From contig JAISDP010000203.1 in assembly GCA_031264715.1 (NCBI GenBank), positions 1 through 6,608 of the forward strand: DNA of 6,608 nt, written 5' to 3'. A model generated the notes under the pieces. It was not told the origin of the DNA. It worked only from the letters and a program-made list of their open reading frames with translations, and did no database searches. Within the stretch, counting starts at the first letter, position 1. Each line of letters begins with the position of its first letter. Both the position numbers and the translations under genes were made by a program. The DNA comes from Bacteroidales bacterium (GTDB lineage Bacteria; Bacteroidota; Bacteroidia; Bacteroidales; UBA4181). Shown in pieces: positions 1 to 4,696 of this stretch.

Positions 1-42
1 ACAGACGAAAATCGTGCCGTTTTTGTATTGTGTTGTATGTTA

Positions 43-72
43 GAAAATTAATCGAAACCGTCCCTCATGCAA
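43..72 (-). promoter_or_regulatory. Possible left-facing promoter (weak)
   Basis: Read on the minus strand, a TTG (72-70) is followed after 19 bases by TAATTTTC (50-43), one mismatch from the Bacteroidota -7 element TAnnTTTG. The spacing equals that of the better promoter before the FAD oxidoreductase. It would serve a gene beyond the left edge, which cannot be seen. The hairpin at 75-110 sits just behind it. Such matches occur by chance in A/T-rich DNA, so this is tentative. Confidence 0.25.
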
Positions 73-74
73 TT

Positions 75-110
75 CGTGCGAAAGCGCACTTTTGAGTGCA
101 TTTTCGCACG
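75..110. repeat. 36-base near-perfect inverted repeat (hairpin)
   Basis: Bases 75-84 (CGTGCGAAAG) pair with 101-110 (TTTTCGCACG): nine Watson-Crick pairs plus one G-T wobble. After a single C/A mismatch (85/100), GCAC (86-89) pairs with GTGC (96-99) around a six-base loop TTTTGA. This is the strongest dyad symmetry I found in the window. No T-run follows on either strand, so it is not a classical intrinsic terminator. It could be a regulator-binding site, an RNA stem ending an upstream transcript, or an interspersed palindromic element. The structure is read directly from the sequence; its role is open. Confidence 0.75.
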
Positions 111-247
111 TTGAAATAACAGTCCCAGACACTTGCCGATGACTTCCGGGCATGTTTCACCGGCTTCCGGATCACTGTCAGCAGTCTTGACCCTGACAGG
201 AGATGATAAAAAAAGTACGAACCAAAAAGAATGAATCAAAAAAGCAT

Positions 248-255
248 TACATTTG
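248..255 (+). promoter_or_regulatory. Promoter -7 element of the DUF6599-type gene
   Basis: TACATTTG matches the Bacteroidota primary-sigma -7 consensus TAnnTTTG exactly and ends 22 bases before the start codon at 278. A transcript would start near 260-263, giving a leader of roughly 15 bases. No TTG is found at the expected distance upstream (around 226-228), so only half of the promoter is recognisable. Confidence 0.45.
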
Positions 256-277
256 TGGTGACATTATTGATTGAGTC

Positions 278-1150
278 ATGAGGAACATTTTCTTTCTGTT
301 TTTTATGTTGTATCCTGTCATCACTGTAACGGCGCAAAACCCGGTTGACCGCCTTCCGGAGGAAATCCGGACGTACAGGCTTGCCGAGCGCGTGGCTTAC
401 CATGCCGATAATCTTTTCGACTATATCAACGGCGGCGCTGAGATGTACCTTTCGTACGGCTTGACCGGGATGAAAGGCTGTCGCTATGTTGCCGACGATC
501 AGCCGGATGTAACTGCGGATGTATACGAAATGACGGAGGCGAAAAATGCATTCGGCATCTACACGCAAACGCGCGACAGGGAAGAGTATACCTACGGGCA
601 GGGTTCCATCACGCATCGCGATGCCGTGATGTTCTGGAAAGATCGCTATTTCGTGATCATATCCACCGTCAAGGCTACGCCGCAGAGCGAGGAAGCTGTC
701 AAACAACTGGCTTCGCTGATCGACAAGGCTATTTCCGGCAAAGGCGAAATACCCGGCGTGATTGCTTCCCTGCCTTCCGAAGGTTTGGCCGTTGCCGGGT
801 ATCTCTATTTCCATCACTACATCTGGCTCAATGCTTATTATTTCATTGCCGATTACAATCTTCCGGATATTGATGCAACGACCGATGCAGTGCTGGCTAA
901 GTACGGCACACCCGAAAAACGCATGTACCTGCTGCTGGTGGAATATCCCGGCAAGGAGGCGGCTGCAAAGGCCTGCAAAAAACTGAAAGGAGAGTTTGCT
1001 CCCGCTGTCGAACCGGGTACGGCGATACAACTGGAAGATAAAAGCTGGTTCACCGTATGGACAAAAGATCATCAACTGGGCGCTATCTTTAACGGCAGTT
1101 CCCGCGAGGCTACGGAACAATTATACCGGGCTGCAAAAACTAAAATGTAA
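278..1150 (+). CDS. Secreted DUF6599-family protein
   Basis: A 290-residue protein. Residues 1-19 form a Sec signal peptide: a short positive start, a phenylalanine-rich hydrophobic core, and a signal peptidase I site of the form T-A before Q20. The mature protein is therefore periplasmic or surface-exposed, with no further membrane segment. The best family marker is the stretch around residues 44-61 (DNLFDYINGGAEMYLSYG), which I recognise as typical of DUF6599. A YEM/AFGIYTQ region (83-97) and a second half (about 165-280) with 'LLVEYP' and 'G.IFNG' follow. The biochemical role of the family is not established, and I see no catalytic motif. The ATG at 278 is chosen because it places the signal peptide at the N-terminus; no Shine-Dalgarno sequence precedes it. 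The gene is the first of a probable two-gene operon with the DUF362-type gene 24 bases downstream. The coding call is firm; the family call rests on motif memory. Confidence 0.85.
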   Translation: MRNIFFLFFMLYPVITVTAQNPVDRLPEEIRTYRLAERVAYHADNLFDYINGGAEMYLSYGLTGMKGCRYVADDQPDVTADVYEMTEAKNAFGIYTQTRDREEYTYGQGSITHRDAVMFWKDRYFVIISTVKATPQSEEAVKQLASLIDKAISGKGEIPGVIASLPSEGLAVAGYLYFHHYIWLNAYYFIADYNLPDIDATTDAVLAKYGTPEKRMYLLLVEYPGKEAAAKACKKLKGEFAPAVEPGTAIQLEDKSWFTVWTKDHQLGAIFNGSSREATEQLYRAAKTKM

Positions 1151-1174
1151 ATCATCAAAAACATCATTCATACC

Positions 1175-2065
1175 ATGAAAACGATCACTCGTCGCGATTT
1201 ATTGAAGAAGACAGCTGTTGCGGCTGCCGGGAGCGCAGTTTTGCTGAACAGTCCCGTCAAAGTCTGGGCCAATGCGCAACAGGCCAAAACGAAAGTTGTA
1301 CTGGTACGTCACCAGCAGCTTTTTGCCAAAGGCGACAGTCCCGACCCTGACGTCGCCCGGCAAATGTTAGACCAGGCCATCTGTACGCTTACCGGAGAGA
1401 AAGATGCCGCCGCTGCATGGAAAACCATTGTAAAGCCAACGGATATCCTGGGGATCAAAACCAACAACTGGAACAAGCTGCCAACCCCGGTCATCCTGGA
1501 AGAAATCGTTAAGGAGCGTGTGCTTGCCGCCGGCGTAGCACAGGACAATATCAGCATCGGCGACCGTGGCGTGCTTTCCGATCCTGTATTTCAAAAGTCT
1601 ACGGCGCTGATCAACATCCGTCCGATGCGGACACATGCCTGGTCGGGAGTGGGTACGCTGATGAAAAACTACATCATGTTCTCGCCCGCGCCGTCGTCGT
1701 ATCATCCCGATTCGTGCGCCAGCCTCGCCACCCTGTTCGATCTCCCCGAAGTGAAGGGGAAAAGCCGCCTGCATATACTGGCGATGTTTACCCCGCAATT
1801 CCACCATCTGGCGCCCTCGCAGTTCTCCGAGGAATACATCTGGAAATACAGCGGACTGCTGATGGGTTTCGATCCCGTAGCGGTCGATTCCATCGGCCTG
1901 CGCATCATCGAAGCCAAACGTACCGAATATTTCAAGGAATACACACCGCTCAACCCTCCGGCAAAACACATCGCACTGGCCGATACAAAGTATCATCTCG
2001 GTACGGCCGATCCGTCCAAAATCGAACTGGTGAAACTCGGATGGGACGCCGACTCGTTCGTGTAG
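1175..2065 (+). CDS. Tat-exported DUF362-domain protein
   Basis: A 296-residue protein. It begins with a twin-arginine signal (T-R-R-D-L-L-K at 5-11, then an alanine-rich hydrophobic stretch), with likely cleavage near A32-A34. The DUF362 pattern is visible in three blocks: 'KPTDILGIKTNNW' (87-99), 'LINIRPMRTHAWSGVGTLMKNY' in part (about 145-166, matching the family's 'P..KtH...g.t...KN'), and 'GFDPVAVDSIGLRIIEAKR' (231-249, the family's 'DPVAvD' signature). The family's function is poorly defined, and some members carry ferredoxin-like cysteines. This one has only two cysteines (C70 and C181), so it cannot hold a 4Fe-4S cluster alone. Why it needs Tat export, meaning cytoplasmic folding or a cofactor, is therefore unexplained. 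It follows the DUF6599-type gene by 24 bases without its own visible promoter, suggesting co-transcription and shared function. The stop is TAG at 2063-2065. Confidence 0.85.
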   Translation: MKTITRRDLLKKTAVAAAGSAVLLNSPVKVWANAQQAKTKVVLVRHQQLFAKGDSPDPDVARQMLDQAICTLTGEKDAAAAWKTIVKPTDILGIKTNNWNKLPTPVILEEIVKERVLAAGVAQDNISIGDRGVLSDPVFQKSTALINIRPMRTHAWSGVGTLMKNYIMFSPAPSSYHPDSCASLATLFDLPEVKGKSRLHILAMFTPQFHHLAPSQFSEEYIWKYSGLLMGFDPVAVDSIGLRIIEAKRTEYFKEYTPLNPPAKHIALADTKYHLGTADPSKIELVKLGWDADSFV

Positions 2066-2175
2066 ACTGCCTTGCCGAAAGGTCGTAATCAAGCAGAAAT
2101 CCTCCCAACGCGGCGATGACGGAGAGGAAAATAACGTACGAAAGAGATTTCCATACGACGAATGATGAATTCGGA
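2066..2175. other. Convergent intergenic region
   Basis: This 110-base gap lies between two stop codons of converging genes. I looked for a bidirectional terminator and found no stable stem followed by a T-run on either strand. The only dyad is CGTA (2135-2138) with TACG (2154-2157) and a poorly paired interior. Termination may be factor-dependent, or transcripts may overlap into the opposite genes. Confidence 0.5.
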
Positions 2176-3003
2176 TTACAGGCTACGATCCATCATCTCG
2201 ATGCACTTTTTGATGTCGGGTACGGAATCATCCCAGTTATATTCGTATTCGATCGACATCAATCCTTTAAACTTAATGTCTTTAAGTACCCGGAGCATGG
2301 CCGGGACGTCGCAAACACCGGTTCCCCAGATCACGTCGTGCTGTTCCGCTTCGCCGGCTTCGGGCGCTTTGATATCTTTGAAGTGCAAAGATTTCAACCG
2401 GCTGCCGATTTGTTCCAATGCTTTCACGGGATCGATGCCTTCGCGCTTCCAATGCCCCGCGTCGGCGCATACACCCATACGCGGGCTACGACCTTCAAGG
2501 GCTTTCAGTACCAGGTCGGGACTCCAGTAATTCGAAGGTTTCGGATGATTGTGGATGGCCACGTCAATTTTGTATTGGTCGGCCAATTTTTCAACGTAAT
2601 CCAGATGTTCATGTTTTGGTTCGCAAGTGATGATGGAAATGCCCATGTCTTTAGCAAACCGGAACAATTGCTCCCATTCCTGCTCGTTGTCGCAGATCAC
2701 TACTCCGCTGGCAATGATTTTCACGTTCCTGGCTTTGGCAACTTTCAAAACTTTTTCCCGGATGGCTTTATCCATCTTATAATCCATTTTTTGGTCGCCG
2801 AAATCTTTGCCCAACGATTGGCCGTAATATGCCTCCGCGTAGCGCAACCCCAATGTTTGCAGCTTATCCAATGTCTCCACAAAGGTAAACTTGTGGAAGG
2901 TATAAGTTTGCACACCGAGTTTCCATGGATAAGAAACTTTCTGCGCTGTTGCGGACAAAAGGCCGCAAACGCAAAGAATGAATGTTATTTGAATGGCTTT
3001 CAT
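2176..3003 (-). CDS. Secreted sugar phosphate isomerase/epimerase-like TIM barrel protein
   Basis: A 275-residue protein of the xylose-isomerase-like TIM barrel superfamily (AP endonuclease 2 type). Residues 1-20 are a Sec signal peptide ending S-A-T-A before Q21. The mature start 'WKLGVQTYTF' (27-36) is the usual first barrel strand. Candidate metal and substrate ligands fall in family order: E128 in 'TCEPK', H151 and H153 in 'HNHP', D181 and H184 in 'DAGHW', H207 and D210 in 'LHFKD', and E252/E254 in 'SIEYEY'. The set appears complete, so an active enzyme is likely. Family members epimerise or isomerise keto-sugars, and relatives such as DgpC act as lyases on 3-oxo-glycosides. The true substrate cannot be read here, and a phosphate sugar is unlikely for an exported enzyme. 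It is last in the minus-strand unit, 60 bases after the Gfo/Idh/MocA gene. The leader is extremely A/T-rich with no Shine-Dalgarno sequence. Confidence 0.88.
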   Translation of the reverse strand: MKAIQITFILCVCGLLSATAQKVSYPWKLGVQTYTFHKFTFVETLDKLQTLGLRYAEAYYGQSLGKDFGDQKMDYKMDKAIREKVLKVAKARNVKIIASGVVICDNEQEWEQLFRFAKDMGISIITCEPKHEHLDYVEKLADQYKIDVAIHNHPKPSNYWSPDLVLKALEGRSPRMGVCADAGHWKREGIDPVKALEQIGSRLKSLHFKDIKAPEAGEAEQHDVIWGTGVCDVPAMLRVLKDIKFKGLMSIEYEYNWDDSVPDIKKCIEMMDRSL

Positions 3004-3063
3004 AATAAAATTTATATTTAAATTATTTGAATTTTGAATTATTTGACTTGTTATATCGGCTGA
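3004..3063 (-). other. A/T-rich spacer with a 10-base direct repeat
   Basis: This 60-base gap separates the Gfo/Idh/MocA stop from the start of the TIM barrel gene. It is almost entirely A and T over about 3004-3050. The plus-strand sequence AATTATTTGA occurs at 3021-3030 and again at 3037-3046. An A/T-rich, unstructured leader is a known aid to translation in Bacteroidota, where Shine-Dalgarno sequences are often absent. I find no exact TAnnTTTG element on the minus strand, so the downstream gene is probably transcribed from further upstream. Confidence 0.55.
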
Positions 3064-4566
3064 CTACGCAGGCATCGGCGGCAACTCGAATCCGTTTTGA
3101 TACGTATGCCTGATCCATTCAACAGCCATCTCCGAAGCATTGAAATCTGCAAATTTACGATCGAATCTCGGATCGCCGTCAATTACTTTAAAATCGTCTA
3201 CGGTAACGATCCTGATCTTATCGGTCGGCGAGATATTGGTGAACTTCATGTTTTCGCCGTCCCACTGCAATTCGCGTTGTAAACCCTGTAAGCGAACAGC
3301 CAGCACGCCCATCACTACTGTTTCGTTGAACGGGCCCGAAAACCCGAAATGCGACGATGATTCCTTGCGCGATGATGCCGGCTCCTTGCACGCCCTGATC
3401 CAATCCTGCTCGTGTGCATCGGTGTCCCAAATATTTCCGTTACCGCCGGGTACGCGCGGAATACTTGGCGAAGGTTGCTTGAAACCCTTCATTTTCGAAA
3501 TCGGCAACAACGTCGGGTTCATGCCGTAGCATCCGGTCATGATCTTTCCTTTGGTACCGATAAAAATGATGCCGCCATTCTCGTCACCCATCATCTCACC
3601 GTCGGCTAATTCTTCGGGACGCGACGGGAGTAATCCTCCGTCGTACCAGTATACCTTCACTCCGGGCATCTTTACTTTTCCCCTGGCTTTACGTTCAGGG
3701 AAAGTATAGGTTACGATTTGTGCATGTGGTGGGGAGTAGATATTGCACAGTGTGGAGCTTCCGATCACTTTCGTGGGATATTTCAAATCCAACGCCCAAA
3801 ATACCGGATCCATAATATGACAAGCCATGTCGCCCAATGCTCCTGTACCGAAATCCCACCATCCACGCCAGTTCCACGGCGTATACACGGAGTGGTACGG
3901 ATGTTTGGCTGCAGGACCGATAAACAAATCCCAATCCAACGTAGCCGGAACGGACATTTGCTCTTTGGGCTTTTGTAACCCCTGCGGCCATATCGGACGG
4001 TCGGTCCAGGCGTGTACTTCGGTCACTTCGCCGATAGCCCCCGCCCAAATCCATTCGCTGACGGTACGGCACCAGTCGAATGAATTTCCCTGATTGCCCA
4101 TTTGCGTGGCCACCTTGTACTTTTTCGCTAAATTGGTTAATAAGCGCGATTCGTATACCGAGTGCGTCAACGGTTTTTGCGTGTAAGCATGCTTCCCCAA
4201 GGTGATGGCATGCGCCGTTACCCCGGCATGTGTATGATCGGGCGTGGCCACCATGACGGCATCGATGGATTTGCCCATTTCGTCGAACATCTTGCGCCAA
4301 TCCTTGTATCGCTTGGCGGCGGGATAGTCGCTGAACGTCTTTGCTGCGTATGACCAATCCACATCGCACAATGTCACGATATTTTCGGTCTTCATGTTGG
4401 CCAGGTTGCGGCGTCCCATTCCGCCGACACCGATTCCCGCAATATTTAGCTTATCGCTCGGCGCGGTATGTCCCAATCGGCTTCCCATCACATGGTTCGG
4501 AACGATAGTAAGCCCGGCAGCCGCAACGGCTGCGCTTTTCATAAAATTTCTTCTTGATGAATGCAT
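3064..4566 (-). CDS. Tat-exported Gfo/Idh/MocA family oxidoreductase
   Basis: A 500-residue NAD(P)-dependent enzyme. Residues 4-10 (S-R-R-N-F-M-K) are a near-ideal twin-arginine motif, followed by an alanine-rich hydrophobic stretch to about residue 28. The Rossmann domain shows the dinucleotide loop 'GIGVGGMG' (44-51), an acidic residue after strand 2 (D68 in 'CDVD'), and 'ATPDHTHAG' (107-115). The catalytic lysine motif is Q-K-P (K131) in place of the more common E-K-P. The second domain has 'WNWRGWWDFGTGALGDMACH' (231-250), with H250 and D253 the likely active-site pair. The C-terminal half resembles the long bacterial form of the family. Gfo/Idh/MocA enzymes oxidise or reduce sugar carbons, and some use tightly bound NAD to cleave glycosides. 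Tat export fits a protein folded around its nucleotide before crossing the membrane. The gene sits between the FAD oxidoreductase (130-base gap) and the TIM barrel gene (60-base gap). Substrate and exact reaction are unknown; GH109-like hydrolysis is an alternative I cannot exclude. Confidence 0.92.
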   Translation of the reverse strand: MHSSRRNFMKSAAVAAAGLTIVPNHVMGSRLGHTAPSDKLNIAGIGVGGMGRRNLANMKTENIVTLCDVDWSYAAKTFSDYPAAKRYKDWRKMFDEMGKSIDAVMVATPDHTHAGVTAHAITLGKHAYTQKPLTHSVYESRLLTNLAKKYKVATQMGNQGNSFDWCRTVSEWIWAGAIGEVTEVHAWTDRPIWPQGLQKPKEQMSVPATLDWDLFIGPAAKHPYHSVYTPWNWRGWWDFGTGALGDMACHIMDPVFWALDLKYPTKVIGSSTLCNIYSPPHAQIVTYTFPERKARGKVKMPGVKVYWYDGGLLPSRPEELADGEMMGDENGGIIFIGTKGKIMTGCYGMNPTLLPISKMKGFKQPSPSIPRVPGGNGNIWDTDAHEQDWIRACKEPASSRKESSSHFGFSGPFNETVVMGVLAVRLQGLQRELQWDGENMKFTNISPTDKIRIVTVDDFKVIDGDPRFDRKFADFNASEMAVEWIRHTYQNGFELPPMPA

Positions 4567-4696
4567 TGTATTGTGTTTTTAAGATTATTGAAAATGAGGT
4601 TTGCTTTTTTGGGCTCTGTGGTTGCTTTCAGAGGATCACAGAGGAAGTTACAATGAAATTGAAATTTATCATTCTGCATACGGGCGCGACGTAATA
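4567..4696 (-). other. Intergenic leader of the Gfo/Idh/MocA gene
   Basis: This 130-base gap follows the TGA stop of the FAD oxidoreductase. It holds a perfect 7-bp inverted repeat, CTCTGTG (4614-4620) and CACAGAG (4637-4643), with a 16-base loop. On the minus strand the stem is followed by an A-run, not a T-run, so it is not an intrinsic terminator. Possible roles are an RNA processing or stability element. The 45 bases before the ATG are A-rich in the minus direction, with no Shine-Dalgarno sequence. The best promoter-like match is TAAATTTC (4668-4661 minus), one mismatch from TAnnTTTG, and it lacks a TTG partner, so a separate promoter here is unproven. Confidence 0.5.
4614..4643. repeat. 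7-bp inverted repeat with 16-base loop
   Basis: CTCTGTG at 4614-4620 is the exact reverse complement of CACAGAG at 4637-4643. Flanking bases do not extend the stem. It lies about 50 bases before the Gfo/Idh/MocA start codon, within the gap to the gene upstream, and may form a modest RNA stem in the shared transcript. A chance occurrence is possible. Confidence 0.5.

Larger units (their letters stand above)
1..277. other. Upstream region without a gene
   Basis: I see no convincing coding sequence in these 277 bases. The one open frame longer than 60 codons (239-48, minus) has a low-complexity, cysteine-scattered translation and no family resemblance. The region holds a strong 36-base hairpin at 75-110, a 7-bp inverted repeat (CTGTCAG at 175-181, CTGACAG at 193-199), a good -7 promoter match at 248-255 for the plus-strand gene that follows, and a weaker promoter-like match facing left at 43-72. 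It is probably the intergenic space between a gene beyond the left edge and the DUF6599-type gene. Confidence 0.6.

Noticed and set aside
175..199. 7-bp inverted repeat (CTGTCAG/CTGACAG, 11-base spacer)
   Set aside because: Short, not extended by flanking pairs and with no T-run; not strong enough to call as a separate element.
48..239. 63-codon open frame on the minus strand in the left intergenic region
   Set aside because: It spans the hairpin at 75-110, and its hydrophobic start is followed by an ordinary-looking, motif-free sequence with no promoter or ribosome-binding support.
236..1120. 294-codon open frame on the minus strand
   Set aside because: It lies antisense to the DUF6599-type gene, which has a signal peptide and a recognisable family motif; the minus translation shows no domain and looks like a shadow.
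1367..2092. 241-codon open frame on the minus strand
   Set aside because: Antisense shadow of the DUF362-type gene; rich in Arg, Gly and Cys with no family pattern.
2066..2175. Bidirectional terminator between the convergent genes
   Set aside because: Expected by position, but no stable stem with a T-run could be found on either strand.
2116..3021. 301-codon open frame on the plus strand, longer than the gene it opposes
   Set aside because: The minus-strand frame encodes a TIM barrel protein with signal peptide and ordered ligands. The plus translation is Phe/His-rich without motifs, as expected for a mirror of a real gene.
3695..4369. 224-codon open frame on the minus strand in another frame
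   Set aside because: Out-of-frame shadow inside the Gfo/Idh/MocA gene; Arg/Gly/His-rich translation without a domain.
4661..4668. Internal promoter for the Gfo/Idh/MocA gene (TAAATTTC on the minus strand)
   Set aside because: One mismatch to TAnnTTTG and no TTG at the right distance upstream; too weak to call.
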